From positions 1 to 26,085 of the forward strand of contig JBPOHD010000028.1 of NCBI GenBank assembly GCA_052035955.1: a DNA stretch of 26,085 bases. Direction: 5' to 3'. Positions 14,701 to 22,649 of the stretch are shown here, piece after piece. Numbering within the stretch: position 1 is the stretch's first letter; each line of letters begins with the position of its first letter. The translations under genes and the position numbers were made by a program. Under the pieces are notes generated by a model. That model searched no databases and was not told where the DNA came from. It was given only the letters and a program-made list of their open reading frames with translations. This stretch comes from JAEUNJ01 sp052035955 (lineage in GTDB: Bacteria; Pseudomonadota; Gammaproteobacteria; Burkholderiales; Rhodocyclaceae).

Positions 14701-17698
14701 CGGCCGGCGCCGCCGACATCGCCCGGTAGCCGCCGGCGAGGCTGTCGCGGCCGGCGCTGGCCGACTGGCGCTCGGCCTCGCCGGACGGATTCCATTCGAG
14801 CAGCCGACGGCCCGATACGCCGGTGCGCCAGAGGGTGCGGACGATGGCGTCGAGGCTGTAATAGGTCTCGTACGGAAGACAGGCGAATTCGAATGCCACC
14901 TGACCGAGGCGGCGGCCGGTCGAGCGGACGACGGCCTCCAGGTGCTGGACCGGCAGGACCTCGCCGGGTTTGCGCAGGAGGTCGAGAACGGCCGGGCCGA
15001 GGGATGGCAACAGAAGCATGCCGAGGACCGCTGCGGTCCACGCCCAGGGGCAGGACAGGAGCGTCCATCCGGCCAGCAGCGTCAGGGTCAGCGAAGCAGG
15101 AACCAGGCTGCGCCTCAGGTTGTCGATCAGTTTCCATTGCGACAGGGCGGACAGGGGATTCCCCTGCCGGCGCGCACCTGCGGCGTCGGCGCCGGGAGGC
15201 TCTCCATTCCACGGCACGCGGCGGGCCAACCAGGCCGCCAGCTGCCAGTCGCCCCGCATCCAACGATGGCGGCGGCTCACGTCGGCGGCATAGCGCGAGG
15301 GAACGTCCTCGTAGAGGTGCACGTCGCTGAGCAGGCCGGAGCGGGCGTGGCAACCCTCCAGCAGGTCGTGGCTGAGGATGCGGTTGGTCGGAAAGCGTCC
15401 GCCCAGGGCCTGCTCGAAGGCATCGACGTCGTAGATGCCCTTGCCGACGAAGGAACCCTCGCCGAAGACGTCCTGATAGACGTCGGACACCGCGCGGGTA
15501 TAGGGATCGATGCCCGGCTCGCCGCCATGGAGCCGGGCATAGCGCGAACGGTTCGTTCCCGGCAGGCTGATCGCCACACGCGGTTGCAGGATGCCGTAAC
15601 CGCGCTCCACCAGGCCGCTCGCCGGGCCGAAGACCGGCCGGTTGAGCGGATGCGCCATGGCACCGACGAATTGCCGGGCCGCATCGCGCGGCAATGCAGT
15701 GTCCGTATCCAGCGTGACGACGTAGCGGACCCCGGCGAGGATGGTCACGTCGCCGACGAGAAGGGAGAAGGCATCCCGGCCGCGGCCGGGACCGGCGCCG
15801 CGCAGCAGGGCATTCAGGTCGGCGAGCTTGCCTCGCTTGCGCTCCTCGCCCATCCAGACCCCCTCCCGCGGGTTCCAGCGCCGGGGCCGGTGGAAGAGGA
15901 AGAAGACCTCACCCGCGGCGCCGGGGTGCCTGGCGTTCAGTTCGTCGATCCGTGCCCGGACCTGGCGCAACAGGTCCGCGTCCTCGGGCAGCGTCTCCAC
16001 GGGTGCGTCGCAGAAGTCGGTCAGCAGGCCGAAATGCAGGCAGGCATCGCGATTGGCCAGGAACCTGACTTCCAGCGCCTCGGCCAGGTCGTCGATCGCG
16101 GCGGCGCGGGTCAGCATGGTCGGTACCACGACGAGGGTGCGCGATGCCGCTGGGATTCCCGCCGAGAAGTCCATCCGGGGCAGCGGATGGGGCGCCACGA
16201 GGAGGGTGGCCAGCCAATTGACGAGGGTCACCGCCAACTGGCTGGTGGCGGGCAGCGAGACGACCGCCAGCAGGGGCAGTACCCAGTCGAAGGAAGCCGG
16301 TCGGACAGCGACATCGAGCCCCCCGGCCGCGGCCAACGCCAACAGGCCGCCGGTGGCCGCCGTGGCGACGACGGCCATGCTCCCCAGGTAGAGGGGCAGG
16401 CGAAAGCGCTTCGCCGCACGGCGCCGCGCCTGGGCACCGCCGACGCGCACCGACGCGGCACGCTCCAGTTCCGGCAGCCCGTCGTCGATCAGGTAATAGC
16501 CGACGTGGGCCGCGTGGCCGCCTCCGGCCGCTCCGCCGGCCCCGGCCAGCGCCAGTTCCACCGCCTTTCCGGCGACGGCTTCCTCGCTCAGGGCGCCATG
16601 GCGGGCGATCGATTCCACGGCGTGGCGGTAACGGTCGCGGGTGGCGAACTCCATCCGGCCGTAGACGCCACCGGGGTCTTGCCGCAGGGCCTGCTCGACG
16701 AGGCTCAGGGTCTCGACGAAACCGCGCCAGTCCACTGCACCGAGCACGCGCAGGCTGCCGATGCTGTTGCTGATGGAAACCTGGTCGGCCGCCTGCTGCT
16801 GGTTCTCCGCGCGGACCAGCTGTTCTATGGTCAGGACGGATTCGGAGAGCCTCTGCTCGATCCAGGTCAGGGGCAGGGCCAGGGCCGGGCCCCGCCCCTG
16901 CAGGCGACGCGCCAGTTCGGCCACGAAGGCGCTGCCCATGGGCGGATCGGAGCGGGCCATGTCGGCGATCACCAGGATCAGGCCCTTCGGATCCCGTTCG
17001 GCCGTCTGCGTCATCTGGTCCGCCCAGGTGCCCGCGAGGTCGCGCTCGGCCAGGCCGGCGGCGATCCGCACGCCGACCCGGCGAAGGTTCTCGATGACCG
17101 CCAGGCGCAGCATGATCGGTATCGCCCACAGCTCGCCCAGCTTCAGCGGCGTGACGACCTGGTAGGCGGCGACGAAACGGCCGAGGCTGACGGTGTCGAC
17201 CCGGCCGTCCCCGTGGGCCACGGTCTCCAGGGCGATGTCGTAGACGCGGGGGCGTCCGGCCGAGGGGCCGACGGCCAGGCGCGGCAACTCCCGGCTATAG
17301 CCCTTGGGCAGATGCCGTTTGGCCGTCCGGATCTGTTCCTCGACCAGGTAGAGGTTGTCGAGCAGCCATTCGGCCGCCGGCGTGATCCGCCGACCGCCGG
17401 CCACCGCCGCCGCCAGCAGGCCGCATACGCCGGCCAGGCTGCGCTCGTTGGCCGCCAGGCGGGAGAGCAGTTGGTCCGCTGCCGGCCCCGTGGCCAGCCG
17501 ATGGGCCGCCGCCAGTATCCGGCCATGCTGCTCCATCTGGTCGGCACTGAACAGCTCCGCACGCAGAGGCGCCTCCAGGTCGGCGGGGCGCGGCGGCCGG
17601 GCGACGCCCCGCAGGCGGGCGGCCCACTGCCGCATAACAGCGGAGATCGGTTTGCCGGTCGTCGAAATCGGGGAGGTCCTTCCGGTGAGTAGGCGCAC
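8759..17698 (-). CDS. ndvB: NdvB/ChvB-type cyclic beta-1,2-glucan synthase
   Basis: Giant inner-membrane enzyme of up to 2,979 residues that builds cyclic beta-1,2-glucan from UDP-glucose, initiating, elongating and cyclising the chain. After a long N-terminal region, paired membrane helices (near residues 435-500) lead into a GT84 glycosyltransferase with the DTDT metal motif near 665 and RHRWMRGDWQ near 810-820, then further helices. A glycoamylase-like domain begins near 1,100 (TSPTNMGLALLADL). The C-terminal half is a GH94 phosphorylase-like module with GDWNDGMN near 2,650 that trims chain length. The start is uncertain: GTG at 17698 and ATG at 17635 both lack a clear ribosome site. It is slightly longer than Agrobacterium/Sinorhizobium forms (about 2,830). 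Likely roles are osmoadaptation and envelope interactions. Confidence 0.95.
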   Translation of the reverse strand: MRLLTGRTSPISTTGKPISAVMRQWAARLRGVARPPRPADLEAPLRAELFSADQMEQHGRILAAAHRLATGPAADQLLSRLAANERSLAGVCGLLAAAVAGGRRITPAAEWLLDNLYLVEEQIRTAKRHLPKGYSRELPRLAVGPSAGRPRVYDIALETVAHGDGRVDTVSLGRFVAAYQVVTPLKLGELWAIPIMLRLAVIENLRRVGVRIAAGLAERDLAGTWADQMTQTAERDPKGLILVIADMARSDPPMGSAFVAELARRLQGRGPALALPLTWIEQRLSESVLTIEQLVRAENQQQAADQVSISNSIGSLRVLGAVDWRGFVETLSLVEQALRQDPGGVYGRMEFATRDRYRHAVESIARHGALSEEAVAGKAVELALAGAGGAAGGGHAAHVGYYLIDDGLPELERAASVRVGGAQARRRAAKRFRLPLYLGSMAVVATAATGGLLALAAAGGLDVAVRPASFDWVLPLLAVVSLPATSQLAVTLVNWLATLLVAPHPLPRMDFSAGIPAASRTLVVVPTMLTRAAAIDDLAEALEVRFLANRDACLHFGLLTDFCDAPVETLPEDADLLRQVRARIDELNARHPGAAGEVFFLFHRPRRWNPREGVWMGEERKRGKLADLNALLRGAGPGRGRDAFSLLVGDVTILAGVRYVVTLDTDTALPRDAARQFVGAMAHPLNRPVFGPASGLVERGYGILQPRVAISLPGTNRSRYARLHGGEPGIDPYTRAVSDVYQDVFGEGSFVGKGIYDVDAFEQALGGRFPTNRILSHDLLEGCHARSGLLSDVHLYEDVPSRYAADVSRRHRWMRGDWQLAAWLARRVPWNGEPPGADAAGARRQGNPLSALSQWKLIDNLRRSLVPASLTLTLLAGWTLLSCPWAWTAAVLGMLLLPSLGPAVLDLLRKPGEVLPVQHLEAVVRSTGRRLGQVAFEFACLPYETYYSLDAIVRTLWRTGVSGRRLLEWNPSGEAERQSASAGRDSLAGGYRAMSAAPAVALLAGATTLHPGVSASTAWAAAPVLLLWFLAPAIAWWISLPLVVRRPALTTAQVGFLRRLSRRTWAFFDRLVGPEDHWLPPDNFQKYRVAAVAHRTSPTNMGLALLADLSAYDFGYLAAGPLLERTARTLGTMASLERHRGHFYNWYDTRSLQPLPPLYVSTVDSGNLAGHLLTLRAGLSALVDAPVWSPRLFAGLEDAFGILCDDLEAVGEPSGTLPAGKAAGGLVAAFARQLEAASTAPPDDLARACLHLERLSAAADALAARLSHVAIPGEDAAAEGEDDASPASWARALAGQCRQARDDLVFMAPWLSLPAPPIGLEEFADVAGNPDLRALAGLDARLSPRIDHCLGADATPGQRHWLGNLRRLAADGSARARERVAAIEGLALQAQALATMEFDFLYDRPRHLLAIGYNVDERRVDTSSYDLLASEARLCCFVAIAQGQLPQESWFALGRLLTGTGGDPVLLSWSGSMFEYLMPMLVMPTYDNTLLDQTCRAAVARQIEYGRQRGVPWGMSESAYNTVDGQLNYQYRAFGVPGLGLKRGLAEDLVVAPYASALALMVAPEEACRNLQRLADEGFLGSLGFYEAIDYTPARQRRGQAKVVVRSFMAHHQGMSLLALSHLLLGRPMQRRFESDRLFQAVMLLLQERIPRATALFSHTARLSEVRATPVVAETPVRLFATPDTPLPEVQLLSNGRYHVMVTNAGGGYSRWKDLAVTRWREDGTCDDRGSFCYLREVAAEDGAAAPFWSTAFQPSRRQPRSYEAIFTEGRAEFRRRDAVASGGGDFDTHTEIVVSPEDDIELRRIRITNRSRQRRRMEVTSYAEVVIAPAAADALHPAFGKLFVQTEILRERRAILCTRRSRSAGEAAPWMLHLMVAHDAEVAAVSYETDRLRFIGRTRDAAHPLAMSGAGALSGTEGPVLDPIVAIRHVLILDPEQTATLDLVTGMAETRDGALGLLEKYQDRHLSDRVFDLAWTHSQVVLRQLNADEADAQLYARLAGPVIHAGAGLRAESSVLVRNRRGQSGLWGHAISGDLPIILLQIGDAGNIDLVRQLVQAHAYWRLKGLAVDLVIWNEDHAGYRQRLQDEIMGLISSGLEASVIDRPGGIFVRPAEQISGEDRILLLAVARAVITDARGSLAEQLDHRLLAEPRVPQFVPVRAHRPEAAAPLPRRADLILENGLGGFTADGREYVIALDQDRTTPAPWANVLANPHFGTIVSESGSAYTWSENAHEFRLTPWHNDPVSDAGGEAIYLRDEDTGQVWSPTRLPGLLPAACLVRHGFGYSVFETRVGGIRCELWVYVATDAAVKFSVLKLANASGRPRRLSATAYVQWVLGDLPEKSAMHVSTEVDQASGALFARNPYNGEFADRVAFFDTDAPTRGVSGDRTEFIGRNGSLAEPAALRRARLSGRVGAGLDPCAAIQVSVDLADGEEREVVFRLGVGGSADEAGLLVRRFRGSLAARAALESVWQYWNHALGAVQVDTPDPAVDVMANGWLVYQTLACRMWARSGYYQSGGAFGFRDQLQDAMALVHAEPALVRQHLLLCASRQFREGDVQHWWHPPSGRGVRTRCSDDYLWLPLAACRYVESTGDVGVLDETVSFLEGRPVNPDDDSYYDLPGRSSDAASLYEHCTRAIRHGLRFGAHGLPLAGSGDWNDGMNLVGIGGKGESVWLGFFLCEVLRRFAAVAAGRGDADFARFCATEGERLGGNLERHGWDGGWYRRAYFDDGTPLGSAAGEECQIDSIAQSWSVLSGAGDETRARLAMQAVDERLVRREDALVRLLDPPFDTAGTDPGYIRGYLPGVRENGGQYTHGAVWVAMAWAALGQGERAWELLAMINPANHALSAGAAATYKVEPYVVAADVYGAPPHVGRGGWSWYTGSAGWMYRLVVESLLGLRREGDRLRLAPCLPEAWPEARIRYRFRDTTYHISIRREGAGEGGGGRAGQVVADGTECGPGGIPLVDDRREHAVSVTLARR

Positions 17699-17763
17699 GC
17701 CGGGCTTGTGCGAATCGGGCCCGCCGGGCGGCGCGGGGCGCCGTGGGTGCGGCCGAGGGGCCC

Positions 17764-18024
17764 CTAACGGAAAATCCGGCTGAAGGCCCGGAATACGACC
17801 ATCAGCAGGGTCGCCCCGGTGGTCGCCACGAGCAGGCTGTAGATGTTGAGGCCGTCGAAGCCGGGCAGGCCGAAGGCGCTGAAAATCCAGCCGCCGACCA
17901 GGGCGCCGCCAATGCCGATGCCGACGTTCGCCAGCGGGCCCCGGCCCGCCCCATAGACGACGGTGCCGGCGACGAGGCCGGCGACGAGGCCCAGGACCAG
18001 CCAGGCGAGGATCAGCGCGGTCAT
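17764..18024 (-). CDS. GlsB/YeaQ/YmgE-family stress membrane protein
   Basis: An 86-residue hydrophobic protein with three predicted membrane helices and glycine-rich turns (GLVAGLVAGTVV, GIGIGGALVGGW), matching the transglycosylase-associated GlsB/YeaQ/YmgE family. These small inner-membrane proteins are linked to general stress responses; their biochemical role is unknown. The ATG at 18024 is chosen over the GTG at 18045 because the hydrophobic segment begins immediately and an AAGGA lies upstream. It is followed on the same strand, after 65 bp, by the glucan synthase, so the two could share a transcript. The upstream neighbour is a CsbD-like stress gene. Confidence 0.88.
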   Translation of the reverse strand: MTALILAWLVLGLVAGLVAGTVVYGAGRGPLANVGIGIGGALVGGWIFSAFGLPGFDGLNIYSLLVATTGATLLMVVFRAFSRIFR

Positions 18025-18132
18025 GGGATCTTCATTCCTTTGCACCGGGGCAGGGGCGGACGCGCCGACAGGCCGGCCGGCGCGAGTCCGGCCAATGCCA
18101 GCCGCCCCGGCGGCCCCGTGGGAGGAACGCCA

Positions 18133-18357
18133 TCAGGCGGGACGCTCGGTGAGATCACGCCGGTGCCGGGCCTCGAAGCTCCGGATTTCCAGTTCCGCCT
18201 GCAGCTTGGTGATGCCATAGGCCTCCTGGATCCGCCCGGACAACTCGACGCGGCTGCCGGCGATGCGATCGAGATGATCGTCGGTGAGATTCAGCCAGCG
18301 CGCCTTGACCTTGCCCTTGAAGTGCATCCATTCGCCTTGCGCGATATTCCAGTCCAT
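18133..18357 (-). CDS. CsbD-family stress protein
   Basis: A 74-residue soluble protein starting MDWN. The core WMHFKGKVKARWLNLTDDHLDRI carries the CsbD signature (G-x-W-x(n)-KGK(V/I)K-x-(R/K)W-x-(K/N)LTDD), followed by a helical tail. CsbD-like proteins are small, abundant stress-induced proteins of unknown mechanism. AGAAGGGAAC upstream of the ATG at 18357 gives a clear ribosome site and rules out the longer Arg-rich reading frame that begins at 18540. It stands 108 bp upstream of the GlsB-like gene on the same strand. Positions 18358-18582 upstream hold no gene I can support. Confidence 0.88.
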   Translation of the reverse strand: MDWNIAQGEWMHFKGKVKARWLNLTDDHLDRIAGSRVELSGRIQEAYGITKLQAELEIRSFEARHRRDLTERPA

Positions 18358-18582
18358 GTTCGTTCCCTTCTGGTTTGGCGGGCCGGAAAGTCGCGGCCGC
18401 TGCCCTTCGTGCGCCACGACCGGCGTCCTCGTGCGGACCGGACCCGAGTATCGGCGGGATGACAGAAGTCGTCCGAAGACCGCCGTCGCAATGGTCGAAC
18501 ATAGCCGTGCCGGCGCCGTGCTGTCGGTACGGTGTCGCACACAAGGCCCGGAGGGCCCTGTTCGAGTCGCAACTTCCCGGAT

Positions 18583-19095
18583 TCAAGGGGATTCCCGCGT
18601 CGTTGCCGGGACATGCGGCACCGGCTTGGCGGCGGTCCGGCGCCCATGGGCCGCATTGTCGAGGGCGGACTCGTTTGCCGCCGCCGTTTTCAGGGCCGCC
18701 CGGGCATCGTCCAGGGCGGCGGCTTCCGATGCCTTTGCCGCGTCCCCGCATCGGGGCCTCTCGGCCCGGTCGATCTGGTCGCAGCGTTCCCGGGCGACGG
18801 CGAATTCCGCCTCCGCCCTGGCCACCATGACGTTGTAACGTGTTCTCCGGGTCGGGGTGCGGCCCGCATCGAGTTCGGCCCGGGCAACGTTGTCCCGGCC
18901 GGCGAGTTCGACCAGACAAATGTAGCTGGCATTTCTTTCCAATGTCCAGCACCGGGCCTTGTTCGACGCATACTCGGCGGAAATCCGTGCCTTTCCAGCC
19001 TCGTAATCTTCCTGGGAAATGCCCTGCGCGGCGACCGCAACGGCGGTCGCCAGGCCCACTGCGAGCGCGACGGCGCCCATTCCGTGCTTGTTCAT
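18583..19095 (-). CDS. Secreted Cys-containing stress-associated protein, function unknown
   Basis: A 170-residue protein with a Sec-type leader (MNKHGMGAVALAVGLATAVAVAAQ). The mature part is helical and rich in Ala, Arg and Glu, with a duplicated pattern of charged helices and spaced cysteines (KARCWTLERNASYIC, ARERCDQIDRAERPRCGD). It resembles periplasmic proteins common in betaproteobacteria that are often annotated as TolA-like cell-envelope proteins and that frequently sit near CsbD and GlsB genes. AAGGA lies 7 nt upstream of the ATG. Four cysteines in two pairs suggest two disulfides. No enzymatic motif is visible; function is unknown. Confidence 0.8.
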   Translation of the reverse strand: MNKHGMGAVALAVGLATAVAVAAQGISQEDYEAGKARISAEYASNKARCWTLERNASYICLVELAGRDNVARAELDAGRTPTRRTRYNVMVARAEAEFAVARERCDQIDRAERPRCGDAAKASEAAALDDARAALKTAAANESALDNAAHGRRTAAKPVPHVPATTRESP

Positions 19096-19406
19096 CGTCC
19101 ATCCTTCCCGAAAAGCCTTCCCGGAGCGCCTGGCGATGGCCATGACGCGGGGCCGGGGAGACCATCGTCCCCCGGGAGGACCCATTCCGTCTGTGCGGTA
19201 CCGCCCACACCCTGGGCCCGGCCGGCGCGGCGACGGGTGGACGACCCCGGGTCGACGGGCGCGCGGACGGCGGAGTACCAGAGGCATCGCGGATTGGTGC
19301 GTTGGAGCCCATAATCCGGTGAATGGCCGGGCGCGGCCGCGACGGGCCAGCGAATTCCCCGGGGCGGCCGGGGGTGCCCGGCGCATCGACCCCGAGGAAA
19401 CGATCC
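19096..19406. other. Divergent intergenic region without a gene
   Basis: A 311-bp spacer between the minus-strand secreted protein gene and the first plus-strand Crp/Fnr-like regulator. It must hold both divergent promoters, but no sigma-70 boxes, SigF-type motif or Crp/Fnr-like palindrome stood out. A CCGGGG/CCCCGG inverted repeat occurs around 19155-19178. Confidence 0.4.
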
Positions 19407-20126
19407 ATGCCGACTCTCGACGCAGCACCCCGGAACCATCTGCTTGCGGGCCTCCCCGGCGAGGACTGGGCGCGCCTGCGCTCTTTCCTGGAGCCCGTTC
19501 CGATGCCGCTGGGGCATGTGCTCCACGAGTCGGGCAAGCGGATGCGCCATGTCTATTTCCCGACCGACTGCATCGTGTCCCTCCTGTATGTCATGGAGGA
19601 CGGGGCATCGACCGAGATCGCCATCGTCGGCAACGAGGGGGTCGTCGGCGTCGCCCTCTTCATGGGCGGCGAGACCACGACAAGCCGGGCCGTGGTGCAG
19701 AGTTCCGGCCATGCCTATCGGCTGAAGGGCCAGGTGCTGAAGGACGAGTTCTTTCGCGCCGGTCCCATGCAGAGGCTGTTGCTGCGCTATACCCAGGCGC
19801 TGCTGACCCAGATGGCGCAGACCGCGGTCTGCAATCGCCACCACTCCCTCGACCAGCAGTTCTGCCGTTGGCTGCTGCTGAGCCTGGACCGCCTGCCGAC
19901 CCGCGAGCTGCACATGACTCAGGAGTTGATCGCCAACATGCTGGGCGTGCGCCGCGAGGGTGTCACGGCGGCGGCGGGCAGCGTCCAAAGGGCCGGGCTC
20001 ATCGAGTATCGGCGGGGCCACATCACCGTGCTCGACCGGCCGGGGCTCGAGGCCCGTGTCTGCGAATGCTACGAGGTGGTCAAGCGCGAGTACGACCGGC
20101 TGTTGCCGGGCTCCGGGCCGCCCTGA
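19407..20126 (+). CDS. Crp/Fnr-family transcriptional regulator (intact copy)
   Basis: A 239-residue regulator with an N-terminal cyclic-nucleotide-binding-like beta barrel (about residues 15-125), a dimer helix (130-160) and a C-terminal winged helix-turn-helix (166-212). The recognition segment is MTQELIANMLGVRREGVT, then AGLIEYRRGHITVLDR. There is no N-terminal cysteine cluster of the Fnr type, so it is not an obvious oxygen sensor. The sensed ligand is unknown; the barrel has a VYFPTDCIVSLL strand typical of a subgroup of uncharacterised Crp-like proteins. GAGGAAACGATCC precedes the ATG at 19407, which is preferred over the upstream in-frame start at 19323. A frameshifted paralogue follows 212 bp downstream. 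Confidence 0.92.
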   Translation: MPTLDAAPRNHLLAGLPGEDWARLRSFLEPVPMPLGHVLHESGKRMRHVYFPTDCIVSLLYVMEDGASTEIAIVGNEGVVGVALFMGGETTTSRAVVQSSGHAYRLKGQVLKDEFFRAGPMQRLLLRYTQALLTQMAQTAVCNRHHSLDQQFCRWLLLSLDRLPTRELHMTQELIANMLGVRREGVTAAAGSVQRAGLIEYRRGHITVLDRPGLEARVCECYEVVKREYDRLLPGSGPP

Positions 20127-20338
20127 GCCGGCCTCCCCCGCCCGACCGACAGCCGGCCCCGCCGCCGGCGACAGCGGGGGCTGTGTGCGTTACCGCCCGG
20201 ACCGGCGCTCGTCGAACGGGCATGCTGGGACGGACTGCCCGACGCCGGGCCGCTCCGCCCGGGCCCGCGTCGCGCACCGACGATGCCGCGGGCACGCCAC
20301 GGATGGCCCGTCGCCCACCCCCGACCCCGGAGGTTCCA

Positions 20339-21045
20339 TTGCCGATGACCGCCTCCGCGCCTGCCCGGAACAAGCTGCTGGCCCTGCTGCCGCCAACCGA
20401 CCGCCGGCGACTGGCCGAGCGCTGCGTGGTCGCCGAGCTCGCGGCCGGGCAGACCCTGGCCGAACCCGGCGAGCCACTGCGGCATGTCTATTTCCCGACC
20501 TCGACCGCCATCTCGCTGACCATGCCGATGTCGGGGGGCCGGCCGGGCGTGGAAGTCGGTCTGGTCGGCGACGAGGGAATGCTGGGCGCCTCGGTGATCC
20601 TCGGCGTCGAACTGCTGCCGTTCCGGGCACGAACGACGGCGGCCAGGTGCTGCGGCTGGACGTCCCGACCCTCCGCAGCCTCCTGGCCCTGGGGCCAGCC
20701 CTGCCGCAGCTGTTGCGGCGCTACCTGTACGTCCTGTTCGGGCAGTTTGCCCAGGCCGCGACCTGCGCCCGGTTCCACAGGCTCGAAGAACGCCTGGGGC
20801 GCAGGCTGTTGATGGCCCATGACCGGGCCCGTCACGGCGATTTCCGCGCCACTCACGAGGTCCTGGCGTCGATGCTGGGGGTGCGCCGCGTCGGCGTCAC
20901 CCAAGCCGCCATCGCGCTGCAGGCGCGCGGATTGATCCATTACCGGCGCGGCCGCCTGACGGTGGTGGACCGGGGTGGCCTCGAGGCGGCCGCCTGCCCC
21001 TGCTACGCCGCCGACCGGGCGCTCTACGCCCGGACGATGAACTGA
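20339..21045 (+). pseudogene. Frameshifted Crp/Fnr-family regulator (paralogue of the preceding gene)
   Basis: The same architecture as the upstream gene, but the reading frame breaks. Frame one (TTG 20339 or ATG 20345) encodes the start of the barrel through GVELLPFRAR. The remainder, from about TNDGGQVLRLDV through the HTH (FRATHEVLASMLGVRRVGVT) to the stop at 21045, lies in the minus-one frame. Alignment to the intact paralogue (SRAVVQSSGHAYRL) shows that a one-base loss near 20625-20635 explains the switch, with every flanking residue position matched. GGAGG at 20329-20333 is 5 nt from TTG 20339 and 11 nt from ATG 20345. If the deletion is a sequencing error, the product is an intact protein of about 233-235 residues. 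The sequence outside the break looks well conserved, which suggests a recent event or an error. Confidence 0.82.
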
Positions 21046-21067
21046 ACACCCGGCCGCCGGGCGCGCC

Positions 21068-22513
21068 TCAGAACGGGTAATGCCGGTGGCCGCTCTGCAG
21101 CGTGATCCAGCGCAGGTCGGTGAAGGCATCGATGGCGGCGCGACCGCCGAAGCGCCCGTAGCCGGAATCCTTGACGCCGCCGAAGGGCATCTGGGCCTCG
21201 TCATGCACCGTCGGGCCGTTTACGTGGCAGATGCCGGAGCGGATGCGGCGGGCCACGTCCATGGCCCGCGGCACGTCGCGGCCGAAGACGGCGGCCGAAA
21301 GGCCGTACTCGGTGTCGTTGGCGATCTTGACGGCCTCGTCGGCATCCCGGACCCGGACGACGGCGACGATGGGGCCGAAGGATTCCTCGCCGTAGATGCG
21401 CATGCCGGGCTGCACGTGGTCCAGGATGTGGGCGTTCATGACCGTGCCATGGACCTGCCCGCCGGCCACCAGCGTCGCCCCCTTGGCGGTGGCGTCGGCG
21501 ATCATCGCCTGAACCCGTTCGACCGTGGCCAGGTCGACCACGGAACCGAGCACGACGTTGGGCGTGCGCGGATCGCCGGCCGGCAGCGAGGCGGCCTTCT
21601 TCGCGAAGCGGGCGACGAACTCGTCGGCCACCTTCTCGTCCACCACGATGCGTTCGGTGGACATGCAGATCTGGCCCTGGTTCATGAAGGCGCCGAAGGC
21701 CGCCGCATGGACGGCCTCGTCGAGGTCGGCGTCGTCGAGGATCACCATCGGCGCCTTGCCGCCCAGTTCCAGGAGCACGGGCTTCAGGCGCTCGGCCGCC
21801 AGCACGGCGATGCGCCGTCCGACCCGGGTGGAGCCCGTGAAGTTGATCCGCCGCACGCCCGGGTGATCGATCAGCGCCTCCACCACCGAGGCGGCATCGG
21901 CGGGGGCGTTGGTGACCACGTTCACCACGCCCGGCGGCATGCCGGCCTCGACCAGGCAGTCGCCGATCAGCCGGTGGGTGGCGGGGCAGAGTTCAGACGC
22001 CTTGAGGACCACGGTGTTGCCGCAGGCCAGTGGCATCGCGACGGCGCGTACGCCGAGGATGACCGGCGCGTTCCAGGGGGCGATGCCGAGCACCACGCCG
22101 GCCGGCTGGCGCACGGCCATGGCCAGGCTGCCGGGAACGTCCGAGGGAATCACCTCGCCGGCGACCTGGGTGGTCATGGCCGCCGCCTCGCGCAGCATGT
22201 TGGCGGCCAGGAAGCAGTTGAAGCCGGCCCAGCCCGGCGTGCCGCCGGTCTCCGCCTGCACGCGGGCGATGAAGTCCGGGGTCTTCGAGGCCAGGACGTC
22301 GGCGGCCTTGAGCAGCAGCGCCCGGCGAGCGCCGGGGCCGGTGGCCGACCATTCGGGGAACGCCGCGGCGGCGGCCTCGCCGGCCGCATAGGCCTCCGCC
22401 GCGTTGGCCGCGGCGGCACGGGTGGCGATGGCCCCGGTCACCGGGTCCCGGCGGTCGAAATGGGCGGCGGCCTTGACGTTCTGGTTGCCGATCAGAAGAT
22501 CGATTTCGTGCAC
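21068..22513 (-). CDS. NAD(P)-dependent aldehyde dehydrogenase, salicylaldehyde/vanillin dehydrogenase-like
   Basis: A 481-residue ALDH-superfamily enzyme that oxidises an aldehyde to its acid with NAD(P)+. Key residues are present: Asn148 in APWNAP, Lys171 in VLKASE, Glu249 in LELGGKAP and the catalytic Cys283 in NQGQICMSTER, plus the C-terminal HVNGPTVHDEAQMPFGGVKDSG segment. That segment and the overall length resemble the aromatic aldehyde group (salicylaldehyde, vanillin, benzaldehyde). The start is a GTG at 22513 with AGGAG 6 nt upstream, a clear ribosome site. It lies 136 bp downstream of the mlaF-like gene on the same strand. No aromatic degradation genes are in the window, so the substrate is unassigned. 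Confidence 0.93.
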   Translation of the reverse strand: MHEIDLLIGNQNVKAAAHFDRRDPVTGAIATRAAAANAAEAYAAGEAAAAAFPEWSATGPGARRALLLKAADVLASKTPDFIARVQAETGGTPGWAGFNCFLAANMLREAAAMTTQVAGEVIPSDVPGSLAMAVRQPAGVVLGIAPWNAPVILGVRAVAMPLACGNTVVLKASELCPATHRLIGDCLVEAGMPPGVVNVVTNAPADAASVVEALIDHPGVRRINFTGSTRVGRRIAVLAAERLKPVLLELGGKAPMVILDDADLDEAVHAAAFGAFMNQGQICMSTERIVVDEKVADEFVARFAKKAASLPAGDPRTPNVVLGSVVDLATVERVQAMIADATAKGATLVAGGQVHGTVMNAHILDHVQPGMRIYGEESFGPIVAVVRVRDADEAVKIANDTEYGLSAAVFGRDVPRAMDVARRIRSGICHVNGPTVHDEAQMPFGGVKDSGYGRFGGRAAIDAFTDLRWITLQSGHRHYPF

Positions 22514-22649
22514 GGTGGTCTCCTCATGGTGGGGGCTCTCGGGGCCCGTGAGGCGACAAATCTACGCGAAACCGACCGGCGACAGTGGATGCGGTGATGC
22601 CAGGGTACGCCGGCGCGGACCTATTGCCGCAAACCGGGCCGCGCAGCCC

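Noticed and set aside
14186..17692. Plus-strand open frame of about 1,170 codons antisense to the glucan synthase N-terminal half
   Set aside because: The minus strand encodes recognisable GT84 motifs here; the antisense translation is low-complexity and lacks any family feature.
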